Shown here: in pieces, positions 32,114 to 41,723 of the stretch
Layout of the letters: the number at the start of each line of letters is the position of its first letter
How positions within the stretch are numbered: position 1 is the first letter of the stretch
Assembly (NCBI GenBank): GCA_905211345.1
Contig: CAJMAO010000003.1
Location: 9,326 to 73,325 of the forward strand
Reading direction: 5' to 3'
Source of the DNA: an uncultured Prevotella sp.
Lineage (GTDB): Bacteria; Bacteroidota; Bacteroidia; Bacteroidales; Bacteroidaceae
DNA: 64,000 nucleotides
The notes under the pieces: generated by a model
The model's input: the letters and a program-made list of their open reading frames with translations, nothing else
Told to the model about the DNA's origin: nothing
Databases searched by the model: none
Program-made: the position numbers and the translations under genes

Positions 32114-32806
32114 TACCATACAGAACACTCCCGCAGCAATGAAAAGCACGCCTACAATAGTGTTAATCCACTTCTCGGCGGAATGCATCCTTTCACGCAT
32201 CGCCGCCGTTCCGCCCATGCCGTAGGCTACAACCCACGCCAAGAGCACCGCCGGCACAGACGTACCGACAGAGAACACGACGGGCAGGAAATAACCGCCT
32301 GCCGAATGGGCCGACAGCGGCAAAAGCATACCAAAATACACAATGGCACTCTCAGGACAGAACGACAGTGCCAAAAGAACGCCCAGCAACAGACTGCCCC
32401 ACACTCCGTGGAAGCCACGGCCGCGAGCCGTCACGTCGGGACAATGCTCGTCTTTATGGATGAAACGGCTGAACACGAAATACGCCCCTATTATTATAAG
32501 TACGGGAGCGAGCAGTTTCTCGCCCCACTGGCCGAACCACCGGCCAACCACATCTACGCCTCCGCTGCCACGGAACACGGCCGTCAACACTATGCCTAGC
32601 AACGAATAAGCAGCCATACGGCCTGCCATGTAGGCCATACAGTTCGTAAATACACGGCGGCTGCGGTGCACGTCTTTGGCCAAATAGCCCATTACGGCCA
32701 CGTTAGTGGCCAGCGGGCACGGGTGCAAGGCTACGATAAGCCCCAACAGGAAAGCCGTAAGCGCAGGAAAACCGTTATCGTTTATAATATTCTGAATAAT
32801 CTCCAT
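32108..32806 (-). CDS. ArsG/CcdA-like six-helix permease
   Basis: The 232-residue protein is nearly all membrane helices (about 15-40, 55-80, 90-112, 130-155, 160-185, 210-231). It has the paired-cysteine motifs of the DsbD/CcdA-type fold in helices I and IV: LHPCPLATN (about 27-35) and SFCPESAIVYFG (about 148-159). Bacteroidales proteins of this kind are annotated as ArsG-family (aromatic arsenical) permeases or cytochrome-c-biogenesis-like thiol carriers. No ars genes are near, so a role in moving reducing equivalents across the inner membrane is equally possible. Confidence 0.75.
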   Translation of the reverse strand: MEIIQNIINDNGFPALTAFLLGLIVALHPCPLATNVAVMGYLAKDVHRSRRVFTNCMAYMAGRMAAYSLLGIVLTAVFRGSGGVDVVGRWFGQWGEKLLAPVLIIIGAYFVFSRFIHKDEHCPDVTARGRGFHGVWGSLLLGVLLALSFCPESAIVYFGMLLPLSAHSAGGYFLPVVFSVGTSVPAVLLAWVVAYGMGGTAAMRERMHSAEKWINTIVGVLFIAAGVFCMVN

Positions 32807-33116
32807 TTCACCTTAAAAACACTGACATGCAAAGTTATCACTTTTGCTTGAAAGCATAAACAGCCATTATTCTTTTTAAGAAAACTTTACATTCCATGAG
32901 CCGTATGCAAGCATCTTTACAGGTTATAAGATTCCAATTTATAACCACCTAAAAATCAACACGTTGCAAACATGTTATGTTCCGTGTTGCGAAAGGCCAC
33001 CTTTTGCGACGCAAAACATGGCCTTTCACAACACCGTTTACGGTCTTTCGCAATGCGTTTAGCCACATAAAGAAAACTCGACAGAAACCAACAGCGCTAA
33101 ATAAGAACGTAAAAAA
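32807..33116. repeat. Intergenic region with a GCC-CTTTC hairpin block
   Basis: No gene is seen. At 32981-33060, GCGAAAGGCCACCTTTTGCG, then GCAAAACATGGCCTTTCAC, then ACCGTTTACGGTCTTTCGC form nested short inverted repeats shared with blocks near 10.4, 22.2, 40.7 and 55.3 kb. The rest is AT-rich. Confidence 0.7.
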
Positions 33117-33148
33117 TTTGGCGCATAACGATAAAACAATTAAATTTG
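33117..33148 (+). promoter_or_regulatory. Promoter of the serine acetyltransferase gene
   Basis: TTTG (33117-33120), 20-nt spacer, TAAATTTG (33141-33148), 24 bases before the ATG at 33173. A TTG codon inside the -7 box is therefore not the start. Confidence 0.8.
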
Positions 33149-33172
33149 CACACAATATTGACACACAAAAGA

Positions 33173-34096
33173 ATGAGTACCGACAACTTGACAATGATTC
33201 TCACCCGGACAATAGAGAAGTTGTCTCAACACGAGTCGTTGAAAGAATTGTTCCACCGTCACCGCGACGGCGACCCTCTCCCGTCGGGAAAGGTGCTCGA
33301 AGAAATAATCGAACTGGCGCGCTCGATATTGTTTCCGGGGTTTTACGGCAAGTCGACGGTAAACACAACCACACTGAAATACCATATCGGAGTAAACGTT
33401 GAGCGTATGCACAACCTGCTTACCGACCAGATTCTGGCCGGCCTCTGCTTTATGGACTCCGAACACGCCAACACGGACTGCATACCACTGTACCGCCGCC
33501 CGCAGGCCGAATCCCTTTCGGCAAAACTCATAGAACGACTTCCTGAGATACGCGCCGTATTGGCAACCGATGTTGACGCGGCATACAACGGCGACCCGGC
33601 AGCCGAAAGCAAGGGCGAGATAATATCATGCTACCCCGTGATAAAAGCACTGGTCAATTACCGAATAGCCCACGAGCTGGTGAATCTCGGCGTACCACTG
33701 ATACCACGCATAATCACGGAAATGGCCCACTCTGAAACGGGAATAGACATACACCCGGCGGCGCAGATAGGCCGCCACTTCACGATAGACCACGGCACGG
33801 GCGTGGTAATAGGCGCAACGTGCATCATAGGCGACAACGTAAAGTTGTACCAAGGCGTCACCCTCGGAGCCAAGAGTTTCCCGCTCGACGCGGCAGGCAA
33901 CCCTATCAAGGGCATACCGCGCCACCCGATACTGGAAGACAACGTGATAGTCTATTCCAACGCAACCATACTCGGCCGCATAACCATAGGCAAGGGATGC
34001 GTCGTAGGAGCTAACATTTGGGTGACGGAAGACATGGCACCGATGTCGAAAAAAGTAAAAAAGGAGGAAAAGAGTAAAGAAATAAGCAGTAATTAG
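33173..34096 (+). CDS. cysE: Serine O-acetyltransferase
   Basis: The ATG at 33173 (MSTDNLTMIL) follows the promoter; product 307 residues. An N-terminal helical domain (about 1-180, with CYPVIKALVNYRIAHELV) is followed by a left-handed beta-helix of hexapeptide repeats (about 190-285). Key segments are GIDIHPAAQIGRHFTIDHGTG with the catalytic histidines and VTLGAKSFP. The enzyme acetylates serine for cysteine synthesis. The lysine/glutamate-rich tail (KKVKKEEKSKE) is unusual and continues into low-complexity intergenic sequence. The next gene is not cysK. Confidence 0.93.
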   Translation: MSTDNLTMILTRTIEKLSQHESLKELFHRHRDGDPLPSGKVLEEIIELARSILFPGFYGKSTVNTTTLKYHIGVNVERMHNLLTDQILAGLCFMDSEHANTDCIPLYRRPQAESLSAKLIERLPEIRAVLATDVDAAYNGDPAAESKGEIISCYPVIKALVNYRIAHELVNLGVPLIPRIITEMAHSETGIDIHPAAQIGRHFTIDHGTGVVIGATCIIGDNVKLYQGVTLGAKSFPLDAAGNPIKGIPRHPILEDNVIVYSNATILGRITIGKGCVVGANIWVTEDMAPMSKKVKKEEKSKEISSN

Positions 34097-34139
34097 AAAT
34101 GCCACAAAACGAATGAAAAGCCGCATGACGTTTCACTAC

Positions 34140-34200
34140 CTTCAAGTACAAACGCCAAGGCATATCTACTTACTCCGTCACTCCTTACTCCTTATCTACT
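34140..34200. repeat. Pyrimidine-rich half of an intergenic repeat
   Basis: CTACTTACTCCGTCACTCC and TTACTCCTTATCTACT resemble the right arm at 9460-9488. The purine arm is partly contributed by the end of the serine acetyltransferase gene (AAAAAGGAGGAAAAGAG near 34058-34075). Confidence 0.5.
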
Positions 34201-34227
34201 AAAAGATGAACAATCATAAACAAAATA

Positions 34228-35691
34228 ATGGAACAAGAATTTGAACTCATCGCCAAGACATTCATGGGATTAGAACCGGTTTTGGCACAAGAGCTTACAC
34301 AACTGGGAGCAAACAACGTACAGATAGGACGGCGAATGGTGTCGTTCACAGGCGACAAGGAAATGATGTACCGGGCCAACTTCAGCCTGCATACCGCCAT
34401 AAGGGTGATAAAACCCATAAAACATTTCAAGGCCCAGTCGGCAGACGACGTGTACGACGAGGTTAAGAAAATAGATTGGAGCCAATATTTAGACCTGAAA
34501 AAGAGTTTCGCAGTTGACTCGGTGGTGTTCTCTGACGAGTTCCGCCATTCTAAATTCGTGTCGTACAAGGTGAAAGATGCCATCGTCGACCAATTCCGCG
34601 AGAAAACCGGGCAGCGCCCCAATATCTCGGTGGCCAACCCTGACATACGTCTCAACATGCACATCGCCGAAGACCGCTGCACGCTCTCGCTCGACTCGAG
34701 CGGCGAAAGCCTCCACCGCCGCGGATACAGGCAGGAGTCCGTCGAGGCTCCGCTTAACGAGGTGCTCGCCGCAGGCATGATTCTTAAGACCGGTTGGAAG
34801 GGCGACACTGATTTTATCGACCCCATGTGCGGTTCAGGCACACTGCTTATCGAGGCCGCTCTAATCGCACGCAACATGGCTCCGGGCATATTCCGAAAGA
34901 GCTATGCGTTCGAAAAATGGCCTGATTTTGACGCCGACCTGTTTGACAGGATATACAACGACGACTCGCAAGAGCGCGAATTCAACCACCATATATACGG
35001 ATACGACATAGACCCCAAGGCCGTACAGAAAGCCAACCTCAACGTGCGGGCGGCCGGATTGACCAAGGACATCAGCGTAGAAATGGCCGACTTCAAGAAC
35101 TTCAAACAGCCGAAAGAAAAAGCGATAATGGTGACTAATCCGCCTTATGGCGAGCGAATATCCACCCCCGACCTGCTCGGCACATACCGTATGATAGGCG
35201 AAACATTGAAACACCAATTCAAGAACAACGACGCATGGGTGCTCAGTTACCGTGAGGAATGTTTCGATCAAATCGGCCTTAAACCGTCGATTAAGATACC
35301 TCTTTATAACGGTTCGCTCGAGTGTGAGTTCCGCAAGTACCAGATTTTTGAAGGAAAACTGAGCGATTTCCGCGGCGCAGGCAACATTCTTAAGACCGAG
35401 GAAGAAAAGAAAGCCATGGCCGAGAAACACCGTTTCAAGGAAAACCGCGAGTTTAAGAAGCGTCTTGAAGAAGCTGAAGAAAACGAAGAAGGCGACATCC
35501 GCACGTTCAAATTCCATAAAATAGAATTTAACAACCGCGGCTCACGCGACCGAGACAGACGCAGAGACGACCGAGACTGGCGTGGACACGACGACCGTGG
35601 AAAGCGCAACGACCGCAAGGGCGGACGCGATTTCAAAGGCGGAAAGGATAAAAGAGACTACGGTAAAAGAGGAAGACGATATGACGACTGA
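34228..35691 (+). CDS. THUMP-domain class I 23S rRNA guanine methyltransferase (RlmL N-terminal type)
   Basis: The 487-residue protein has a THUMP RNA-binding domain (about 45-155), then a class I methyltransferase domain with DPMCGSGTLLIEAALIA (about 198-214) and the catalytic NPPYGERIS motif (about 307-315), typical of N2-guanine methyltransferases of the RlmL/YpsC group. The last 70 residues are an arginine/aspartate/glycine-rich, strongly charged tail (RDRDRRRDDRDWRGHDDRG and GKRGRRYDD), probably disordered and RNA-binding. It overlaps the next gene by 11 bases. Confidence 0.9.
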   Translation: MEQEFELIAKTFMGLEPVLAQELTQLGANNVQIGRRMVSFTGDKEMMYRANFSLHTAIRVIKPIKHFKAQSADDVYDEVKKIDWSQYLDLKKSFAVDSVVFSDEFRHSKFVSYKVKDAIVDQFREKTGQRPNISVANPDIRLNMHIAEDRCTLSLDSSGESLHRRGYRQESVEAPLNEVLAAGMILKTGWKGDTDFIDPMCGSGTLLIEAALIARNMAPGIFRKSYAFEKWPDFDADLFDRIYNDDSQEREFNHHIYGYDIDPKAVQKANLNVRAAGLTKDISVEMADFKNFKQPKEKAIMVTNPPYGERISTPDLLGTYRMIGETLKHQFKNNDAWVLSYREECFDQIGLKPSIKIPLYNGSLECEFRKYQIFEGKLSDFRGAGNILKTEEEKKAMAEKHRFKENREFKKRLEEAEENEEGDIRTFKFHKIEFNNRGSRDRDRRRDDRDWRGHDDRGKRNDRKGGRDFKGGKDKRDYGKRGRRYDD

Positions 35692-37894
35692 AAATAAAAA
35701 CAAAATATTAAGCCACGCCCAAACGTGTATCGTAGCTTTACTAGCGATATTCACAACTATGACCGCCAACGCCCAACTACGCGAGTTTACGCTTGAAGAC
35801 CTGAACTTCGGCGGAAACAACTACCACAACATGGTGCCTAAAAACAGACACCTGACGTGGTGGGGCGACAATCTCGTACACTTGGACGTGGAAGAATGTT
35901 ATACAGTAGACAAGAATACAGGTAAAGAAAAACTGCTGTTCAAGCTCGATGACATCAACAAATGGGCCGAAACAAAAAATGGAAGTGACAAGATACACCA
36001 TCTTTTGTATGCCGCTTTCCCCTACCACGACAAACCGTTGGTACTTATCAAACGGAAAAATGAGCGTCTGCTTATTGACTTCAAGGCAAAAAAAACTGTC
36101 TGGAAACAAAACTCCGAGGGCGAAACACATGAGGACTGGACACCACATACCCGCGCCGTTGCATTCGTAAAGGATGATAACCTATATGTAACCGATGCCG
36201 ACGGAAAGACACGCCAACTGACAACCGACGGCAGTCACGACATTGTTTACGGACAAAGCGTTCACCGCGACGAATTCGGCATATATAAAGGGACTTTCTG
36301 GAGCCCCGACGGGAAAAGACTTGCCTTCTACCGAATGGACCAAAGCATGGTGACCGACTATCCTCTCGTTGACATCGACACACGCGTTGCAACAGAAATT
36401 CCGACAAAATATCCAATGGCCGGAGAAGCCAGCCACAAGGTTACAGTTGGCGTATACGACCTGAAAACAAACAAGACCGTCTACCTGAAAGCAGGCGACC
36501 CGACAGACCGTTACTTCACAAATATAGCATGGAGTCCAACAGGAAAAGCGGTTTACATGATAGAGCTGAACCGTGACCAAACCGACATGGAACTGGTGAA
36601 ATACGATGCCATGACAGGCGAAAAACTTGCCACATTGTACAAAGAGCACCACAACAAGTACGTACATCCGGTAAATCCTATCGTATTCCTGCCATGGGAT
36701 ACCGACAAATTCATCCTACAAAGTGAAAAGGACGGTTACAACCACCTCTACCTTTTTAATACGAAAGGCGAACAGCTTAAGCAAATCACAAGTGGCAAAT
36801 GGGTAGTGTTAGACCTTATCGGCTTTACATCAAAGCCCAAAGAAGTGCTTATTTTATCGACAGAAAGCAGCCCGATACAAAACAACATCTATAAAGTGAA
36901 TATAGAAACAGGCAAACGCACGCTGCTCGACAATGGCCGCGGATGCCACGCAAACACGTATGACGCAGGTGGACATCGCGCCCCTTGCCTGTCACCATTA
37001 GGTAAATACCTGTTTGACAGTTACTCTGAGCCGGATGTTCCGCGTAATATTGACATTGTTGACATTGATAAAACAAAAAGCACAAACTATTTCAAGGCAG
37101 ACAATCCTTGGACAGGATACAACGTGCCCGAATACTCCTGCGGCACCATCAAGGCGGCCGACGGAGTGACAGACCTGTACTACCGCATGGTGAAACCTGT
37201 AGACTTCGACCCCAACAAGAAGTATCCCACCGTGGTTTACGTATACGGCGGCCCGGGAGTACGCAACGTCGAAGCGCGCTGGCACTACGCAAGCCGTAGC
37301 TGGGAGACGTACATGGCACAAAAGGGGTATCTTTTATTCATACTCGACAATCGCGGTTCATGTGACCGCGGACGAGACTTTGAACAAGCGACGTTCCGCC
37401 ACCTCGGCGTGGAAGAAATGAAAGACCAGCTCAAAGGAGTGGAATACTTGAAGTCGTTGGCATACGTTGACACTACACGCATGGGCGTGCACGGATGGAG
37501 TTACGGAGGTTTTATGACAACATCGCTTATGACTACCTATCCCGACGTATTCAAAGTTGGTGTTGCCGGTGGTCCGGTAATCGACTGGAAATGGTACGAA
37601 GTGATGTACGGAGAGCGTTACATGGACACGCCACAGACCAATCCGGAAGGCTACGCGGAAACAAGTCTCATCAACAAAGCAAAGAACCTGAAGGGCAAAC
37701 TGCAAATAATCATCGGCACGGACGACCCCACTGTAGTGCCGCAACACGCCCTGTCGTTCATCAAGAAGTGCAACGAGGTGGGCACACAGCCCGACTTCTA
37801 CGTATATCCCGGCGAAGGGCACAACATGATGGGACACCAAAGCGTACACCTGCACGAAAGGATTACACAGTATTTCGAGGACTATTTGAAATAA
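35681..37894 (+). CDS. S9B dipeptidyl-peptidase IV-like serine peptidase
   Basis: I take the ATG at 35681 ([14 protein letters not shown]), which gives a signal peptide ending at TANAQ near residue 31 and 737 residues. An eight-bladed beta-propeller (about 80-460; blades such as [15 protein letters not shown]) precedes an alpha/beta-hydrolase domain. The catalytic serine is S607 in GWSYGGF, the aspartate lies in GTDDPTVV and the histidine in GEGHNMMG. These periplasmic or surface enzymes remove X-Pro dipeptides and serve peptide nutrition in Bacteroidales. It overlaps the methyltransferase gene and is probably cotranscribed. Confidence 0.93.
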   Translation: MTTENKNKILSHAQTCIVALLAIFTTMTANAQLREFTLEDLNFGGNNYHNMVPKNRHLTWWGDNLVHLDVEECYTVDKNTGKEKLLFKLDDINKWAETKNGSDKIHHLLYAAFPYHDKPLVLIKRKNERLLIDFKAKKTVWKQNSEGETHEDWTPHTRAVAFVKDDNLYVTDADGKTRQLTTDGSHDIVYGQSVHRDEFGIYKGTFWSPDGKRLAFYRMDQSMVTDYPLVDIDTRVATEIPTKYPMAGEASHKVTVGVYDLKTNKTVYLKAGDPTDRYFTNIAWSPTGKAVYMIELNRDQTDMELVKYDAMTGEKLATLYKEHHNKYVHPVNPIVFLPWDTDKFILQSEKDGYNHLYLFNTKGEQLKQITSGKWVVLDLIGFTSKPKEVLILSTESSPIQNNIYKVNIETGKRTLLDNGRGCHANTYDAGGHRAPCLSPLGKYLFDSYSEPDVPRNIDIVDIDKTKSTNYFKADNPWTGYNVPEYSCGTIKAADGVTDLYYRMVKPVDFDPNKKYPTVVYVYGGPGVRNVEARWHYASRSWETYMAQKGYLLFILDNRGSCDRGRDFEQATFRHLGVEEMKDQLKGVEYLKSLAYVDTTRMGVHGWSYGGFMTTSLMTTYPDVFKVGVAGGPVIDWKWYEVMYGERYMDTPQTNPEGYAETSLINKAKNLKGKLQIIIGTDDPTVVPQHALSFIKKCNEVGTQPDFYVYPGEGHNMMGHQSVHLHERITQYFEDYLK

Positions 37895-37958
37895 AATAAA
37901 CAGCAGACACCTACCCCACCCATCCCCAAGGGGAGGGAGCTTAAATACATATCAGATT

Positions 37959-39227
37959 ATGAAAATATTATTATTAGGCAGCGGAGGGCGCGAGCACGCC
38001 TTGGCATGGAAGATCGCACAAAGCCCGAAAGTTGACAAACTGTACATCGCTCCGGGCAATGCCGGAACAGCTAATGCTGGCGAGAACGTAGACATAAAGG
38101 CGGACGACTTCGAGCGTCTGAAGGACTTTGCCGTTACAAACGGCATCGACATGGTAGTAGTAGGGCCTGAAGACCCACTGGTAAAAGGCATCTACGACGA
38201 CTTCAAAAGCGACAAACGCACGGCCAATATACCTGTAATAGGCCCGTCAAAAGCAGGCGCGCAGCTTGAAGGCTCAAAAGACTTTGCCAAAGGTTTCATG
38301 CAAAGGCACAACATACCGACGGCAAAATACAAGACATTCAACGGCACCACGCTGGACGAAGGACTGCGTTTCCTCGAGACGTTGCAGCCTCCTTACGTGC
38401 TGAAGGCCGACGGCCTGTGCGCCGGAAAGGGCGTGCTCATATTGCCGACGCTCGACGAAGCCAAGAAGGAATTGCGCGAGATGCTCGGCGGAATGTTCGG
38501 TAATGCGTCGGCAAACGTAGTCATCGAAGAATTTTTGAGCGGTATTGAGTGCTCCGTATTCTTGCTTACCGACGGCAAGAACTACAAAATCCTACCCGAA
38601 GCTAAGGACTACAAGCGCATAGGCGAGGGTGACACGGGCCTCAACACTGGCGGCATGGGCAGCGTAACTCCCGTTCCGTTCGCCACGAAAGAGTGGATGC
38701 AGAAGGTGGAAGACCGCATCATCCGTCCCACGGTAGACGGTCTTGCAAAAGAAGGCTTGGACTACAAGGGCTTCATATTCTTCGGCCTCATCAACGTAAA
38801 CGGCAACCCGATGGTGATAGAATACAACTGCCGAATGGGCGACCCGGAAACGGAGAGCGTTATGCTCCGCCTTAAAAGCGACATCGTTGACTTGTTCGAA
38901 GGCGTAGCCGAGGGCAATCTCGACCAAAGAAATATCGAGTTCGACCCGCGCGCGGCGGTCTGCGTGATGCTCGTAAGCGGCGGTTACCCCGAGAAATACG
39001 CCAAAGGCTACCCCATAACAGGCATCGACGAGGTTGAGGGAAGCATCGTGTTCCACTCCGGCACAGCCTTGAAAGACGGACAAGTCGTCACCGCCGGAGG
39101 CCGCGTAATAGCCGTAAGCTCATACGGCAAAGACAAAGACGAGGCTCTCGCAAAGTCATTCAAGGAAGCGCTGAAAATCAAATTCACCGACAAATACTTC
39201 CGCAGCGACATAGGAAAAGACCTTTAA
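37959..39227 (+). CDS. purD: Phosphoribosylamine-glycine ligase
   Basis: The 422-residue protein starts [19 protein letters not shown], the invariant GARS N-terminus. It has the ATP-grasp core with [15 protein letters not shown] (about 147-161), [11 protein letters not shown] (about 193-203) and the metal-binding [12 protein letters not shown] (about 288-299). It makes glycinamide ribonucleotide in purine synthesis. Length fits the family. The gap before it has a short CCCCAAGGGGAGGG hairpin-like sequence (37920-37937), and an intergenic repeat follows. Confidence 0.98.
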   Translation: MKILLLGSGGREHALAWKIAQSPKVDKLYIAPGNAGTANAGENVDIKADDFERLKDFAVTNGIDMVVVGPEDPLVKGIYDDFKSDKRTANIPVIGPSKAGAQLEGSKDFAKGFMQRHNIPTAKYKTFNGTTLDEGLRFLETLQPPYVLKADGLCAGKGVLILPTLDEAKKELREMLGGMFGNASANVVIEEFLSGIECSVFLLTDGKNYKILPEAKDYKRIGEGDTGLNTGGMGSVTPVPFATKEWMQKVEDRIIRPTVDGLAKEGLDYKGFIFFGLINVNGNPMVIEYNCRMGDPETESVMLRLKSDIVDLFEGVAEGNLDQRNIEFDPRAAVCVMLVSGGYPEKYAKGYPITGIDEVEGSIVFHSGTALKDGQVVTAGGRVIAVSSYGKDKDEALAKSFKEALKIKFTDKYFRSDIGKDL

Positions 39228-39318
39228 AAGGTGAGACGGTAAGAAAGTGAGAAGGTGAGAAGTTTTTTCTTACCACGTTCTCCCAGCTTCTCACCGTCTC
39301 ACTTTCTCACTTTTAATT
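39228..39318. repeat. Imperfect hairpin repeat (GGTGAGA/TCTCACC family)
   Basis: Purine arm with GGTGAGACGG, AAGTGAGAAGGTGAGAAG (39230-39273) and pyrimidine arm CTTCTCACCGTCTCACTTTC (39288-39308). It fills the gap from the purD stop to the next ATG. Confidence 0.75.
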
Positions 39319-40275
39319 ATGAAGCGATTACAAAACAGAATTGCCGAAAGCCGTTTCGCGCTGCCCGTCACGGCGGTTTACGCGCTGGTGGTGTGGCTCA
39401 TTGTGTGCGCATTGAACTGCAGAGAATACGCCGAACTGGCGGTTTTCGCCGTATCGGCTTATCTCATGGTTGAGCTGAATAACCGCAACGCGCTCATCAG
39501 GATTTACAGTCGCATGGTGTCATGTACGTTCCTTGTACTTGGGACTATGGCCACCCCCGTGACGGGAAACCTTGACGTGCTCGTCGTGCAGTTATGCTTC
39601 ATTGCCTCTTATCTGCTGCTTTTTTCGTCATATCAGGACAAACGTGCACAAGGCAAGATGTTCTATGCTTTCATGTTCATAGGCATCGCCAGCGTGATTT
39701 ACCTCCAGTCACTGTTTTTCGTACCTGTATTATGGGTGCTTGCCGGCACAAACCTAATGGCCATGAGCTGGCGGAATTTCTGGGCATCGATAATCGGATT
39801 GACAGCGCCTTATTGGTTTATAGGCGGATATTGCGCCATTACAGGCGATTTCAGTATAATAATTCCACACCTTAATCTCGACTTTTGGACAGTATGCAAT
39901 TATTCATCCACGGTCAGCTCGGGCATGGCCGTGACCTTTGGCCTAACGCTTTTTGTGGCCGTCATTGGTATAATACATTTCTTGCGCAACAGTTACAAGG
40001 ATAAAATCCGCACGCGAATGATTTACGAGATGTTCATTACGCTGACTGTTTTCACCACTGCGCTGGCCATACTGCAACCTACATACGGAGCGCAGCTGAC
40101 GGGCATACTGATTGTGAACGCATCTATATTGTGCGCACATTTTTTTGCTCTTACCGGCACGCGGTTTACCAATATCGCATTCATCCTGCTCACATTTCTT
40201 GCCATTGCGGCAACAACATTTAACATCCTAAACTGCACCCCTGAGCCTAACAACCTGTCACCGTGGAGTCTCTGA
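39319..40275 (+). CDS. Unknown polytopic membrane protein
   Basis: The 318-residue protein has eight or nine hydrophobic helices spread along its length (about 15-32, 38-52, 68-82, 85-105, 115-140, 150-180, 205-225, 240-262, 270-300), with short loops. I recognise a general resemblance to uncharacterised Bacteroidales inner-membrane proteins but no named family. It overlaps the DedA-like gene by 13 bases, so the two are cotranscribed, which hints at a joint role in the envelope. Confidence 0.75.
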   Translation: MKRLQNRIAESRFALPVTAVYALVVWLIVCALNCREYAELAVFAVSAYLMVELNNRNALIRIYSRMVSCTFLVLGTMATPVTGNLDVLVVQLCFIASYLLLFSSYQDKRAQGKMFYAFMFIGIASVIYLQSLFFVPVLWVLAGTNLMAMSWRNFWASIIGLTAPYWFIGGYCAITGDFSIIIPHLNLDFWTVCNYSSTVSSGMAVTFGLTLFVAVIGIIHFLRNSYKDKIRTRMIYEMFITLTVFTTALAILQPTYGAQLTGILIVNASILCAHFFALTGTRFTNIAFILLTFLAIAATTFNILNCTPEPNNLSPWSL

Positions 40276-40715
40276 TAGAAATCCTCACCGACTACGGCTA
40301 CGTAGGTATGCTCATTTCGGCATTCCTCGCCGGCAGCATCTTCCCCCTAAGCAGCGAGGTTGTCATGCTCGCGCTCATGGCGGCGGGGCTTGACCCGTGG
40401 GCGTTGGTGGCCTACGGCACAGTGGGCAACACCCTCGGCAGCATGTTCAACTACTGGATTGGCTCGCTGGGGCGCATGGACTGGATTGAGAAATACCTGC
40501 ACGTAAAGCCCAAAGACCTTGACCGGGCACGCCGCTTCATGGCAGGGCGCGGAGCGTGGACGGGCTTTTTCGCATTCCTGCCAGTAATAGGCGAAGGCAT
40601 AACGATAGTGCTCGGACTGATGCGCGCCAACCTCACGCTCACCATTGTGAGCGTAACAATAGGCAAACTGGCACGCTACGCCCTGCTAGCCCTCGGCGTA
40701 GAGATATTCGTCTGA
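40263..40715 (+). CDS. DedA/YqaA-family membrane protein
   Basis: Translation begins at GTG 40263 (VESLIEILTDYGYVGM). The 150-residue protein has the SNARE-associated/DedA pattern: an N-terminal re-entrant helix with AGSIFPLSSEVVMLALMAAG (about 23-42), VGNTLGSMFNYWIG (about 54-67) and a later GRGAWTGFFAFLPVIGEGITIVLG (about 96-119, with the conserved proline and acidic residue). YqaA-type proteins are linked to lipid scrambling and envelope homeostasis. Length fits the short YqaA group. Confidence 0.85.
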   Translation: MESLIEILTDYGYVGMLISAFLAGSIFPLSSEVVMLALMAAGLDPWALVAYGTVGNTLGSMFNYWIGSLGRMDWIEKYLHVKPKDLDRARRFMAGRGAWTGFFAFLPVIGEGITIVLGLMRANLTLTIVSVTIGKLARYALLALGVEIFV

Positions 40716-40731
40716 TTATCAGCCACTTGCT

Positions 40732-40814
40732 AAAAGGCCGCCTTTTGCGTTGCGAAAGGCGGCCTTTTAGCGTGCAATACGTGGCCTTTCATCGCGTAAA
40801 AGGCCACGTATTGC
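40732..40814. repeat. Two perfect hairpins in tandem (GCC-CTTTC family)
   Basis: Hairpin 1: AAAAGGCCGCCTTT (40732-40745) with 40755-40768, 14 bp perfect. Hairpin 2: GCAATACGTGGCCTTT (40774-40789) with 40799-40814, 16 bp perfect. They follow the DedA-like stop by 16 bases and may end transcription, but the same words recur in four other gaps. Confidence 0.9.
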
Positions 40815-40913
40815 AAAACCACATACCGGCAGCGCATTTGCAAGTATGGTTCGACAAGCATCAACGCAACCGCATTTTCCAGTAAAACATTTCGCTTTTA
40901 AGGAAAAAACCGC

Positions 40914-40921
40914 TAACTTTG
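40914..40921 (+). promoter_or_regulatory. -7 box of the outer-membrane protein gene
   Basis: TAACTTTG, 37 bases before the ATG at 40959; upstream TTTCG at 40890-40894 is a weak -33 match. Confidence 0.6.
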
Positions 40922-40958
40922 CGGTTGTATACAATTCGACGATAACCCCGTAAAAGCC

Positions 40959-41582
40959 ATGAAAATTGAACGAATAACAACCGCCATAGCAACGCTCACC
41001 GTAGCCCTTGCCATGCTGCCTAGCGACGTTTTCGGCCAATACAGCCCGTCGGTAAACATCGGAGTGAACGCAAAAATAGGCATACAAAGCGTGGAAGACA
41101 ACATCCGTATGCCTGAGTTTTACGGGGTGAACATTGGTTTTGAGCTGCCGCTGGCACGCATAGTTGGCATCGAGGCAGGCGCAGGCGTAGGACAATTCTC
41201 GCAGACCATCGGCTACAAGGAATACCAACACCCCGAATGTAAGGTAAGGGGCATAGCCTTTGCGCCGTTCGTCGCCCCGACGCTATACCTGCCGCTGGGC
41301 AACGGCGACCACGTGCTGCTGCTCAGGAACGAGCTGTCATGGACATTCCAGAACCTTACGAAAAACCGCCACGAGGAACATGCCTTCACCACGTTCAGAT
41401 ACCCCAAGAACCAGTTTGTATACCAGATAGGCGCCGGTTACAAATACCACATCAGCGAACGGATAGCCGTATCGGCCATAATCAACTATTCAACGTTCAA
41501 CTTTCTCAAAGGGAGCAATGGCAAAAACTTCCGCACGTCAACCCCGCTCAGCATAGACATTAAGGCGCATATCTCGTTGTGA
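40959..41582 (+). CDS. Outer-membrane beta-barrel protein (porin-like)
   Basis: The 207-residue protein has a signal peptide ending at VFGQ (about residue 26). The alternating glycine/aromatic strands (NIGVNAKIGIQS, YGVNIGFELPL, VGIEAGAGVGQFSQ, FVYQIGAGYKYHISERIAVSAI) fit a small eight-stranded outer-membrane barrel. No ligand or partner is evident. It has its own promoter and is followed by the DUF2723 gene, which also has a separate promoter. Confidence 0.8.
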   Translation: MKIERITTAIATLTVALAMLPSDVFGQYSPSVNIGVNAKIGIQSVEDNIRMPEFYGVNIGFELPLARIVGIEAGAGVGQFSQTIGYKEYQHPECKVRGIAFAPFVAPTLYLPLGNGDHVLLLRNELSWTFQNLTKNRHEEHAFTTFRYPKNQFVYQIGAGYKYHISERIAVSAIINYSTFNFLKGSNGKNFRTSTPLSIDIKAHISL

Positions 41583-41660
41583 GAATATAAAATGCCCATA
41601 TCAGCCTGGCCGCATAGCGTTAAAATATAATAAACTTACCGCTGCACGGCACAAAGTTTG

Positions 41661-41668
41661 TATCTTTG
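41661..41668 (+). promoter_or_regulatory. -7 box of the DUF2723 gene
   Basis: TATCTTTG, 55 bases before the ATG at 41724, preceded by AAAGTTTG but without a spaced -33 TTTG. Confidence 0.6.
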
Positions 41669-41723
41669 CACCGTTTTATTGCGTTTTCATTGCATAGTAA
41701 ACAAATATCACACATATTATTAA

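Noticed and set aside
33146..33172. TTG start for the serine acetyltransferase
   Set aside because: The codon is part of the -7 promoter box, so it cannot be in the mRNA.
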